Of a stretch of 32,465 nucleotides of DNA, positions 20,742 through 30,300 are shown in pieces. The notes beneath the pieces were generated by a model, which had not been told where the DNA came from, searched no databases, and saw nothing but the letters and a program-made list of their open reading frames with translations. Position numbers and translations under genes: made by a program. The number at the start of each line of letters is the position of its first letter. Within the stretch, counting starts at the first letter, position 1. This DNA is from a virus. The stretch is taken from positions 1 to 32,465 of IMG/VR virus record IMGVR_UViG_3300017767_003284. One strand, given 5' to 3'.

Positions 20742-23345
20742 TTAAATTCCTTTATCCCTAAATTTAAGATATTTATCGTTAGCTCTTTCTACCTTAATTA
20801 TTGTACCTGCCGAAGGCACCTCTTTGGTAAAATTAATCGTTGTTTTCTTAGTTGTAGTATCGTGTGTGAGAGTTATCCCAAACTCGTGGTCGGCTGATCT
20901 AATAACGCCGTCTGCAGTAAGGTAAGCAGGTTTAACATTATTGTCTGCTGTAACACCAGATCCAACAAACACAGTTGAAGTTCCTTCCTTGACTAAGATA
21001 TCCTCTTCATGTAATATTTCTGCTACTTCAAACGCAGTTGTAGATCCATCACCGGTAAAGGTTTCTGTAGCAACTTTGCTCTTGCTTACAACATATCTAT
21101 CTATAATGAATGATATATTTTTAAAATTGTAACCACCGTCTGCTATTCTTTTCTTAACTAATTCAGAAGTTCCTGGCTTGCAATAGCAAATAGGTACAGC
21201 TTTAACAAATCCCAGTGGTGCAAGATCTCCACTTTGTGTTGTTTTCATCCAAAGAGGTAGATAGTCCCATTCTTTATGACCGAGACTCTTCATTCGTGAT
21301 CTCATATTGGCAACTGCATTTGGATACAACGTTTCAATGAAGCCAAGGTCAGCACTTAATTGATTTGCAAACCTAACCTTTGATCCTGAAGTGCTAAAAG
21401 CAAGTCCACTATCTGTTGTCACTTCGTAGTTTATGTAATCTGCTGTAGCATTCATACTTGATGCTCTTGGTCCTAAGATTGGTTTAGCCACTGCGTCTCT
21501 CAATGTAATCGAACTGGACACTGCCAATCCTGAACTGTTCTCTAATTGGTCTTTAATTTCTATATACACAACTTCATACTTGATAGTTGTTCCATCTTTG
21601 GCTACCGCTGTTTTTAGGTCACCAAAATATAGCGTTTTAGGTGCATGATTCTGTTCCATCTGTGTTTGGAATGCCGTCAACGTTTGGGCTTCCAACCCTG
21701 ACAACATTAACATATCTGGTTTTATCTTCATGCCAAAGTTTGAATCCTCTGGTCTATAAATGTATTCTGGAGAATTGATATCTGGATCTTGAGCTATGTT
21801 GTAAAAAATATTCTGATCAATAAATGATGTTGCGTGGCCTGTCATGTTTCCATACTCTATTGTAGTGTATGGTATGTCAATGTTTAACGTAAATTGCTTA
21901 GACGTCGCTGATGATTGGTATTGGTCACTTACCGTTACTGTGAATGTGTATGCTCTAGTGGAGTCTGTAAAATCGTTAGGATCAATAGCACCTATTAGAT
22001 GACCGTCAGTTGATAAACTTATACCTGTTGGTAATGAACCTGACGTAACAGAATATTGTAGCACCCTGTTAGCGGCATCTGACTCGGCCTCTATTGATAG
22101 TGTACTTGGAATGTCTGCTTTCAGTGTTCCAATGACCGTAGGTGTTATAAAGGCGATTCCAATGTCTATCTCACCTACTACTTTCATAGTGAAAGTTCTT
22201 TCTGAGAATGTGTTAAGCCCTGTTGCTACAACTCTGTTTGCTCGGATTGTAAATGTGTGATCAACTTCTACGGCCGACTGTCTTGCCAGGCTTCCATGTA
22301 TTTCTCCGGAATTTATGTCAATGCTTAGACCTGTGGGCAATGATCCAGATGTTATGCTGTATTCTAGATTGGCTTGTAATGGATCAAAGTCTGATACATC
22401 GATCCTTATCAGAACGTTGTTATCATGTCTAAACGTTCCTAGGTCGGCATCGGTTATGAACACAGGAGGTCTGCCTGTATGGGCGTCCATTGTAAGGAAG
22501 CTAGTTCCTACCAATGTTTGGTCAATAGTGACATTTGAATTTGAAACCACCCAGTAGTCTGCAGAGTAAACAAAAATATTAAAGTTTCTGTCTGTGCTAG
22601 ATACTCCGTCTGTTACCCTTACTATGAAATCATAGTTAACTGATTTAGATTTTGAAACAACGGTCCTGTCATAGATATTCCTAAGGTTTGTGGGCGACCC
22701 ACCGTCGCTCGGTGTAAGTGCTGAGTAATCTGGGAATGGATCAAAGTCATAACCACCTTGTGGTCCATAAGACTCGTCTATGGCAAGTCGAACTACACCA
22801 GATATCTTTCCACCAGTGGTCATTGTTACGCCTGGTGGTAGTGATCCCTGCACTACTTCATAGACTAGATTCTGTCCAGCGGCAGTGTCTGAGTCTGTTG
22901 CCACAATGTCATATTCGATAAATGATCCATCAAGCACTGTCACGTTACCTGTCACATCTGCTGTGGTCAATATACTGTCACAAGTTGAGGAACTGTCAGA
23001 TGTGTATACTGTTGATAATGGTCTGTTAAGTTGTCCAGCCACTGTTGTGAATGCTGGTGCATCTTCACCTTTGACATCTAATGTGAATGTTCTATCTGTT
23101 ATAGCGGTACCGGCCGTGGCTCGCACGACGAAGGTGTAAAGAGTTCTTTTGGCAACCTCGGCCGGAGTACCTGTTAGTAGTCCATCTGATGTGACTTTCA
23201 TACCTGATGGCAAACTTCCTGCTATTACGGAGTAAGTGATGGCCGTTGAGTCACTAGTATTCGCTTCAAGTTGTAGCGAAAACGCTGATTGTTCGTCTAT
23301 TGATGCAATTTTACCTGCAGTGGTAGACCATACCGGTGTTGCCAT
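20742..23345 (-). CDS. Large structural protein with putative-Ig (He_PIG-like) repeats
   Basis: At 867 aa it has four copies of a cadherin/putative-Ig unit centred on YSVxxGSLPxGxxxxxDGxLxG, near residues 38-60, 161-184, 328-352 and 430-453. Each is followed by a TFTV-type strand (for example YTFTVTVSDQ). The C-terminal about 110 residues (FTGDGSTTAFEVAEI... to KYLKFRDKGI) look like a phage tail-appendage end domain. Such repeats mediate weak adhesion to polysaccharides or host surface in phage virions. There is no signal peptide. A late element, a 21-nt leader and a strong AAGGAG Shine-Dalgarno sequence precede the ATG. Confidence 0.85.
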   Translation of the reverse strand: MATPVWSTTAGKIASIDEQSAFSLQLEANTSDSTAITYSVIAGSLPSGMKVTSDGLLTGTPAEVAKRTLYTFVVRATAGTAITDRTFTLDVKGEDAPAFTTVAGQLNRPLSTVYTSDSSSTCDSILTTADVTGNVTVLDGSFIEYDIVATDSDTAAGQNLVYEVVQGSLPPGVTMTTGGKISGVVRLAIDESYGPQGGYDFDPFPDYSALTPSDGGSPTNLRNIYDRTVVSKSKSVNYDFIVRVTDGVSSTDRNFNIFVYSADYWVVSNSNVTIDQTLVGTSFLTMDAHTGRPPVFITDADLGTFRHDNNVLIRIDVSDFDPLQANLEYSITSGSLPTGLSIDINSGEIHGSLARQSAVEVDHTFTIRANRVVATGLNTFSERTFTMKVVGEIDIGIAFITPTVIGTLKADIPSTLSIEAESDAANRVLQYSVTSGSLPTGISLSTDGHLIGAIDPNDFTDSTRAYTFTVTVSDQYQSSATSKQFTLNIDIPYTTIEYGNMTGHATSFIDQNIFYNIAQDPDINSPEYIYRPEDSNFGMKIKPDMLMLSGLEAQTLTAFQTQMEQNHAPKTLYFGDLKTAVAKDGTTIKYEVVYIEIKDQLENSSGLAVSSSITLRDAVAKPILGPRASSMNATADYINYEVTTDSGLAFSTSGSKVRFANQLSADLGFIETLYPNAVANMRSRMKSLGHKEWDYLPLWMKTTQSGDLAPLGFVKAVPICYCKPGTSELVKKRIADGGYNFKNISFIIDRYVVSKSKVATETFTGDGSTTAFEVAEILHEEDILVKEGTSTVFVGSGVTADNNVKPAYLTADGVIRSADHEFGITLTHDTTTKKTTINFTKEVPSAGTIIKVERANDKYLKFRDKGI

Positions 23346-23353
23346 TTATCTTA

Positions 23354-23374
23354 CTCCTTACAAGGGTATTTATT
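23354..23374 (-). promoter_or_regulatory. Late promoter element plus Shine-Dalgarno of the Ig-repeat gene
   Basis: AATAAATA lies at 23367-23374 and AAGGAG at 23354-23359, with the ATG at 23345. This is the long-leader form of late promoter in this phage. Confidence 0.7.
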
Positions 23375-23379
23375 CGCAA

Positions 23380-23538
23380 TTACCGATGATTATTCTGTGT
23401 ACGAATCCAATGTTCAAGATGCTGTTTCAGAGACTCACGTCGCATTGTGTCCTGTTCACGCCGTATGGCCTCCTCCAAGCGTTTAATCTCGGAATGTGGA
23501 GATCTACTCTGTCTTTTATTATTATAATGTCTCTTCAT
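23380..23538 (-). CDS. Small, very basic protein (52 aa)
   Basis: It lies in the 232-bp gap between the fibre gene and the Ig-repeat gene. The ATG at 23538 opens 52 codons: MKRHYNNKRQSRSPHSEIKR, then LEEAIRREQDTMRRESLKQH and LEHWIRTQNNHR. The second half is a clear amphipathic, Arg/Glu-rich helix, which is not what random sequence gives. It has no strong promoter of its own and probably rides on the upstream fibre transcript. Function unknown; a helical scaffold or nucleic-acid-binding role is possible. Confidence 0.55.
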   Translation of the reverse strand: MKRHYNNKRQSRSPHSEIKRLEEAIRREQDTMRRESLKQHLEHWIRTQNNHR

Positions 23539-23577
23539 TCTTGTATTGTAGAAAGACTATGTGTATTGTGTTAACTA

Positions 23578-25461
23578 TTAACTTACTGCCGCAGTAAATG
23601 GTGTTGCTGGGTTGGCACCTGCCGCTACCCTCATTACACCTCTTACATGATATTGGTTGGTAGCTATATCTATCAGCTCAAGATAATCACCAATAATACC
23701 ACCTGTAGTTCCACCGTTAAGTGTTATTGTATCTGAAGCCGCCACTGTTGGGAAGGCCGATACTGCTGTGCCGTCTTCATCTAGATACAACATGATACCG
23801 TCAATAGTGTCTGTTGCATCTGCAACCTGTATCTTATAGTTTGATGTATTCGTCACACTTACGATGAATTTATAAACTGCACCTGTACCGGTAGCCGCTG
23901 GTAGCGTCAAAGTCACCGCCGCGTTTCCACCAACTTCACCAAGTAATAAAGTTCTGCCGGCGTGTTCAGCTATTGTTATTGCGTCGGTTGCCGTGAATGT
24001 ATGTATGGCTGGTAGGAATGATCCTGTTAATGTAAGTTGTGTGTCTTCAATTTTTACTACACCTGTACCCTGCGTTGTAATATCTATGTCGGCGTTGGAT
24101 GTATCACTTGATATGAAATTCGCCCTTACAGTTGTGGCCTCCATCAATGTAAAGTTGGCCTCGCCTGCAGTTAAGTTCACGTTAGTTCCTGTTACTGCAA
24201 CGTTCTGACCAGCCGCCGGTGTTAGTGTAATACCACCCGATGTTGCTGATAATACGTTTCCGTCTAATCTTAAATTGTCAACATTTAATTGTCCTGTTGT
24301 CGTCTGTGTTCCTGTTGCTGTGATCGGTCCAGTCAAAACAATAGCACCAGTTCCAGCTGGGTCAATTACTATGTCACCATTTGTGTCTGATGTTATTGAA
24401 CCGTCAGCAATGATGTTTAAGTCACCTACTGCAAAAGTTCCTGTTGTCAAAGAACCAGAAATTGTGGTGTTACCTGTTGTGGCAACATCCGCTGTGTTTG
24501 TTGTTCCTTGAACAGTTAAATTTCCATCAACATTTACTGCGTCGTTAATGTTTACTATTGTTGAGTCCGTAGCACTTATTGTTGTTCCATTAAATGTCAA
24601 TCCAGTGGCCACTACAGAACCTGTGCCAGCCGGAGCAATTACAATGTCACCATTAGTGTCAGACGTGATTGTACCGTCAGCTAATATGTTTAAGTCACCT
24701 ATGCCAACAGCTCCAGCGATATTTACAGCGCCATTCAATGTAGCTGTGCCAGATGCTGTGATTGCCGCAACCGTTGTTGTTCCACTTATGTCGCAAGTAC
24801 CATTTATGTCTATGGCTGTTGCAGTTAAGTCGATCTCATCAGTTGCACCAAGTCCTAAAACTGTTGCACTAATACCTTGAATGAACTGAGATGCATCATT
24901 GAAACAAAGTTTGTTTGTTGAATTTAAAGTCAAACCAGTTCCGTCTGTGTGTGTTAAACTTGTATCTGAATCTGCACCAAAAGTGATTACTGCACTGTCA
25001 GAGCTTAGGGCAATGTCATCTGAGAAAGTTGCATCGGCACTGAATACTGGAGTTGCTGTAAATGTAGCAACACCTGTGACTCCTAACGTTCCAGCCACTG
25101 TTGCGTTTCCTGAAACACTCGCTGTGCCGTCAACCACTAAACCTTCGTTAATGTTGATTGTGCTTGAATCGTCTGAGCTTAAAGTTGTTCCTGCAATCCT
25201 TATCGCTGATGCAATTACTCCGCCTGTGCCAGATGGTAACAAAATGATGTCCTCGTTTGATCTTGCTGATGTGATTCTTCTTCCGTTAACATCAAGATCA
25301 CCACCTAACTGTGGAGTTGAATCTTCAATTAAATCGTTGGCTTCTGCTGTGGAGCCATACAACTCCGTAAAGTTGTCGTTAATTTTGTCAAATGCTGTTC
25401 GTAATGGATCACCTGTGCCGTCGTTAGCCGCCGATCCTATGTTTATACTTTGTTGTGCCAT
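23578..25461 (-). CDS. Fibre-like structural protein with beta-helix-type repeats (627 aa)
   Basis: The N-terminal module INIGSAANDGTGDPLRTAFD (6-25) and KINDNFTELY (26-35) is shared with three neighbours and probably attaches the fibre to the virion. A second shared module (SNEDIILLPSGTG, residues 68-80, and GTTLSSDDSSTININEGLVV, 91-110) follows. The shaft is Gly/Thr/Ala-rich and includes two near-identical blocks GDLNI-ADG-ITSDTNGDIVI (about 255-284 and 346-375). The C-terminal domain (about 480-627) differs from its paralogues and may determine binding. The likely role is a tail or neck fibre. A late element and an AAGGGG Shine-Dalgarno sequence precede the ATG. Confidence 0.85.
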   Translation of the reverse strand: MAQQSINIGSAANDGTGDPLRTAFDKINDNFTELYGSTAEANDLIEDSTPQLGGDLDVNGRRITSARSNEDIILLPSGTGGVIASAIRIAGTTLSSDDSSTININEGLVVDGTASVSGNATVAGTLGVTGVATFTATPVFSADATFSDDIALSSDSAVITFGADSDTSLTHTDGTGLTLNSTNKLCFNDASQFIQGISATVLGLGATDEIDLTATAIDINGTCDISGTTTVAAITASGTATLNGAVNIAGAVGIGDLNILADGTITSDTNGDIVIAPAGTGSVVATGLTFNGTTISATDSTIVNINDAVNVDGNLTVQGTTNTADVATTGNTTISGSLTTGTFAVGDLNIIADGSITSDTNGDIVIDPAGTGAIVLTGPITATGTQTTTGQLNVDNLRLDGNVLSATSGGITLTPAAGQNVAVTGTNVNLTAGEANFTLMEATTVRANFISSDTSNADIDITTQGTGVVKIEDTQLTLTGSFLPAIHTFTATDAITIAEHAGRTLLLGEVGGNAAVTLTLPAATGTGAVYKFIVSVTNTSNYKIQVADATDTIDGIMLYLDEDGTAVSAFPTVAASDTITLNGGTTGGIIGDYLELIDIATNQYHVRGVMRVAAGANPATPFTAAVS

Positions 25462-25469
25462 GTGTTATT

Positions 25470-25492
25470 CCCCTTGTACGTGATTATTTATC
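25470..25492 (-). promoter_or_regulatory. Late promoter element (GATAAATA) plus Shine-Dalgarno
   Basis: GATAAATA lies at 25485-25492, with AAGGGG nearer the ATG at 25461. It separates this fibre gene from the one upstream. Confidence 0.6.
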
Positions 25493-25518
25493 AGCAACTC
25501 TAAGAACCTAATGTAAAA

Positions 25519-27303
25519 CTATAGGTCAAATGTAATTCTTTGAAATTTAAATACACAGCTATCGTTCGATGTGTTAGTCACTAGGAGCCTTGCGTTTCCA
25601 CCGCTAACGTCTGCTGTGAATACAGTGAGCGGACCTGTGTGATCGGTGGTTGATCCAAAAGCAGTAACATAGGCATCTGATCCATCGTGCGTCACGTTGG
25701 CTTCAACAACTTCGAACCTGCTGTTGGTTGAGTCGGTGATGGAAATAAAATATTTGGCACTCCTAAATGTATCAACAGCGAATGTGTTCAATACAGTTGT
25801 AGTTGATGTGGCCACTGTGGTAGTCGCATCTACTAGGTCTGAATGGTTCAGTGTTGCCCCGGCAGTTGCAAATGATAGAGTACCTGATCCGTCCGTTTTT
25901 AAGAATTGGTTGCTAGTTCCATCCGACGTTGGGAAAGTGAAACCACTAATTGTAACTCCACCAGAACCGTTACCTGACAGTTCGAGGTTTGCGTTTGAAG
26001 AATTGGTCTTGACTGTGTTGTCGTCTATTGTTATTCCTTCCAAGGTCAACGCTTGAGTAACCGTAAGCGTAGTGAAAGTACCAGCGGCGGCAGTTGATCC
26101 ACCAATTACTGTGCCATCGATTGCTCCACTGTTTATGTCAGCCTTTGCTATAACAACTGATCCTGTACCTGAAGGAGATAGGATCAAGTCCGAGTTCGAT
26201 GCTGTGGCTTTGATATGGTTGTCCGTGATATTGATGTTGTCATCTATGGTTAGACTGTTGACTATTACTGCTCCAGTTCCTCCCGGAGTAAGACGTATGT
26301 CAGCGTTAGAACTTGAAGATATTATATTATCATTGAAACTTAGATTGTCTACAGTGACACCACCACTGGTGAATGTCATTGCGCCTGTGACGGTCAATGC
26401 TCCCAGTGTGGATAGTCCACTTACGTTTAATGTTCCTGTTGTGGTAAGGTTTTCATTGCCAAAACTAATAGCACCCGATGAGTCAGTAATAGATGCACCT
26501 CCTAAAGTCAAAGTGCCAGTGGTTAAAGTTCCAGACGTGCTTAAATTTTCATCACCAAAACTTATTGCGCCGGAAGAGTCAGTGATTGATCCATTTGCCA
26601 AAGTCAGGTTACCTATTGTTGAGCCTGTCCCCGCAGTCATTGTTCCGGTTGTGCTTAGATTCTCATTGCCAAAACTAATAGCACCTGATGAGTCTGTGAT
26701 CGATCCATCTGCCAGCGTGAGGTTACCAAATGTGGAACCTGATGCCGCGGTCATTGTGCCTGTGGTTGTTAGATTTTCGTTACCAAAACTGATGGCACCT
26801 GATGAGTCTGTAATTGAACCATTGGCGAGTGTAAGGTTACCGATTGTGGTTCCTGATCCTGCCGAAATGGCACCTGAAAATGTTGTTGCCCCAGACACTG
26901 AGAATGTACCGTCAACTATCAGTCCTTCATTGATGTTGATGCTAGTAGAGTCCGTCGAACTTAATGTGGTTCCCGCTATCTGTATGGCGCCAAACACAAC
27001 TGATCCTGTGCCAGACGGCACTAGGTTTATGTCTTCATTTGACCTTAAGCCTTCTATGTTGTTGCCGTTGATCCTTAACGCAGGAAATTGGACAGCACCC
27101 GAACCTGCAGGTTTGAATATTATGTCGTCGTTGGTACGTGTTGCTCTGATCTCATTGCCAGTGACTTGGATTGTGGTTAGATCAAATCCCGCTGATCCAT
27201 AAACTTCGGTGAAGTTGGTGTTCACCTTGATCATTGCGTCTCGTAACGTGTCTCCCGTTCCGTCGTTTGCTTGGTCTCCTACATTTAGAACTAATCTTGA
27301 CAT
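25519..27303 (-). CDS. Fibre-like structural protein with 38-aa repeats (594 aa)
   Basis: It shares the N-terminal module (LNVGDQANDGTGDTLRDAMI, residues 6-25, and KVNTNFTEVY) and the SNEDINLVPSGTG module with its neighbours. Residues 162-292 hold four tandem units with core GSITDSSGAISFGNENL; the first two are exactly 38 aa long and the others shorter. The C-terminal about 90 residues (FRSAKYFISITD, THDGSDAYV, FTADVSGGNARL) are the same domain that occurs five times in the next fibre gene upstream. The likely role is a virion fibre. It starts one base after the stop of that gene and has no late element of its own. Confidence 0.85.
   Translation of the reverse strand: MSRLVLNVGDQANDGTGDTLRDAMIKVNTNFTEVYGSAGFDLTTIQVTGNEIRATRTNDDIIFKPAGSGAVQFPALRINGNNIEGLRSNEDINLVPSGTGSVVFGAIQIAGTTLSSTDSTSININEGLIVDGTFSVSGATTFSGAISAGSGTTIGNLTLANGSITDSSGAISFGNENLTTTGTMTAASGSTFGNLTLADGSITDSSGAISFGNENLSTTGTMTAGTGSTIGNLTLANGSITDSSGAISFGDENLSTSGTLTTGTLTLGGASITDSSGAISFGNENLTTTGTLNVSGLSTLGALTVTGAMTFTSGGVTVDNLSFNDNIISSSSNADIRLTPGGTGAVIVNSLTIDDNINITDNHIKATASNSDLILSPSGTGSVVIAKADINSGAIDGTVIGGSTAAAGTFTTLTVTQALTLEGITIDDNTVKTNSSNANLELSGNGSGGVTISGFTFPTSDGTSNQFLKTDGSGTLSFATAGATLNHSDLVDATTTVATSTTTVLNTFAVDTFRSAKYFISITDSTNSRFEVVEANVTHDGSDAYVTAFGSTTDHTGPLTVFTADVSGGNARLLVTNTSNDSCVFKFQRITFDL
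26428..26820 (-). repeat. In-frame tandem repeats, about 114 bp units
   Basis: Four units encode the SITDSSGAISFGxENL core. The first three begin at residues 162, 200 and 238 and the fourth at about 270 of the 594-aa fibre. The unit is also found in the 1336-aa fibre. Confidence 0.85.
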
Positions 27304-27304
27304 A

Positions 27305-30300
27305 TTATATCTTTATTAATCTCCTAACCACAGTTATTTCGTGCGTGTTACTACTACTTATCTCGCCTCTCAACCTCACATTGTCGCCACTTATATCGGC
27401 GGACAACGTGGCCAGATCTGAACCTGTACTGCTTACCCGTCCAAAAACGGATATGTATGGCGTTGTGCCATCGTGTGTGATCCTTACATCTGTGGTTTCA
27501 TAGTTTCCTAATGCACCACTGTTTGTATCAGATATGGAGACTGTGTAGAAAGCACCTCGGTGTGTGGTCTTGTCAAAAGTGTCCAAGGTGGCAATGTTTG
27601 TTGGATTTCCAGCTCCCCTGTCCAGGTGCACCTGCCATGCATTTATTGTCCCTTGTGCTCTGCTATCTGCCAGTGATGCCCTTACTACAGCGTTGGTTCC
27701 ATCCACGGCAGTGGTCCAGTTCACAAGGTTAGATGTTGCAGAATCGGTGTTGATACCGTGTCGCAGGTTGTAAGCATCAGTGCCGTCTGTAACCACCATG
27801 AATTCATCTATTGCCGACTTGTTGTCATCCTGTTTTGTAACAGCGACATACATGGCACCTTGTGTGCTGGCGTGTGCAAATGAATCTATCTCAGTGTACT
27901 GTGTTCCTGCAGGTACAGGTATGTGAATCCTGTATGCGTTGACCGTAGTAGATCCACCTGATGTCGCAGACGCTTGTACTACTGCTGTTGCTGAAACTTG
28001 ATTGACAGTAAGATTCAACATAGGTGTCTCTTCTGTGCTGACCTGTGGTCCTTCTGATATACTTGCGGTGGTACCGTCACTAATCACCGTGGCCTCCATT
28101 ATACAACTGTCATTTGATTTTGTTCCAATTATGATATAGTGTGCCGCCGCATACGTGCTAGTGTTGAAACTGTCTATCAATGTGGCTGAACTTGAAACGG
28201 TCTTTGCGTTTATTACATTTACGTTTGTGCCGGTTGATGCTGACTGGTCATCTGCTAATAAAATTCTATACAGGTGTATTCTCAAGTTGGTCTGTAGTCC
28301 TGCCGCACTTACCACAACATTTGAACCGTCTATGGCCGCGGTGAAACTACACAGAACATCTGTGGAAGCGGCACCTGTGTTCCCTGAACTATGTTCATTG
28401 TAACTTGTGATAAAGGCCGCTGATCCATTGTGTACCACAAGTAGTTCTGTGTTCATAACTTCACCACCTGATGCATTCTTAACAGACACAAAGTATTTTG
28501 CACCCCTGTGGTCTGCATGTGCGAATGTGTCTATGGCCTCTGATGCACTGTCCACGTCTGTGTTAATCTCCACTGTCGCCAATGCTGATTCTTCTCCTGA
28601 ATACCCTGTTGAGTCATCATCGCCTAATCCAATCCTGTAATGATTGACGAAGTTGAACAAAGTGGTTGAACCATCATTTATTCCTGTTAATTTAAGTCGC
28701 ACGTTATTAGTGCCTTCTTGTACATCAACATTGGCAGTTACAACGTCGAATTCTTCCGATCTAACGACACCACTGTCTGTCACGAACGCTTCTATACTGC
28801 TGTCGTCACTTGTTCCGTGTAAAACAGAATATTTGTGGAATGCCAATCTACCATCAGTCATGTCTTTGGCCAGTGCCAGATAGAAAGCACTGTCATATTT
28901 TGTCGATGCAAATTCATCAACAACTTCCTCCGTTTCAAACCCTTGTCTTGATGTTTGTGAGGTTGTTACATGGTCAACTGCTGTAGTAGTTATTTGCCCA
29001 ATATCAGTTGCACCAACTATGGAGATTGGAGTGCCGGATCGGGCTGATTCACTATCGGACAGCAGTATTCTATACATTGTGATCCTACATGTTCCTGCAG
29101 TTCCATTGGCACCTCGTAGTCTTACATTACCTCCACTGATATCTGCAGTGAACGTAGCAAGTGGTGATGCCTCCGCGTTGGAAATTATTGTATTGTATTC
29201 ATTTATGAATGCATCTGAACCGTCGTGTACCAGCAAAATCTCGGTTGACTCGACTTCGTTTGTAGTTGTGTTGTTTATTGATATGAAATATTTCGCACCT
29301 CTGAAAGAAGAGGCAGAGAATGTGTCTATGTTGGCCGCCGCAGAATCGAGATCCGCCACAAGCAAAGTTTGTTGTTGTGTGAAAGTTGAACTTCCTGCCT
29401 GTGTGCCTGAAGAGTCATTGTCCCCGAGACCAATTCTAAAGAAGTGTAGCGTGTTGATTGCGGAATTAGTCGAACCATCTGCTAATTTTCCTCCAGCACC
29501 TAGCAACCTTACCTTATCTGATGCAGTCCTTATGTCTGAGGACAGTTGCACCTCCTCAGCCGCCGAAGTTCTTATAATCTGTGATGAACCAGAGAATGAG
29601 TCAAAAGTTGATCCGTCATCGGTGCCACGTGCAAGTATGTGTTTCTGCATTTGAAATTCTATTGAACTGTCTGCTTCTTCAACTCTACTCAGTGCTATGT
29701 AAAAGGCACTGTCGTACTTGGAACTAGCCCAATCATTGATCATGCTGGTATCTGCTGTAATTGATTCGTTTTCTCCAGTTGATAGATTGGCATCCAGCAC
29801 TACCTCAGAGGTGTTACCAACCGTGTTTTTTGCGTCCTGGATAGTAGACTCACTGAAAGAAATGGAAACACCTACAAATGATAGGTTACCACTTCCGTCT
29901 GTCTGTATAAATTGTCCAGTTTGACCATCGGCATTGGGTAATGCTAAATCGTTTACAACTACTTTTCCTGATCCACTGGCCTCAAACTCCAAATTGTCGT
30001 TAGTTCTATTTGTGGACATTGTGTTGCCCGAGAAAGTGATCTTGTTTGGTATGACCAAAGTTGAATATGATATGGGCTGAGTGAAAGCACCTGCGGCCGG
30101 TTCGTTGGCACCAATTACCACATTGTCTATGGTTCCTGCATTTAGATCAATGCCGTTTACAAGCACCGATCCTGTGCCGCTTCCTGCAAGATCTAGATCT
30201 GCGTTAGATGTCGTTACCTTAAGCACGTTGTCTTTGAAACTCAATGATGAATCTATTGTTAAGTTTGACATGTTTACTACCCCTGTTCCTCCAGGAGTAA

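Noticed and set aside
26072-27202. Long plus-strand open frame (376 codons) opposite the 594-aa fibre gene
   Set aside because: It mirrors the repetitive fibre coding sequence, is Pro/Val/Ser-rich without domains, and has no start signals. The minus-strand reading has clear family modules.
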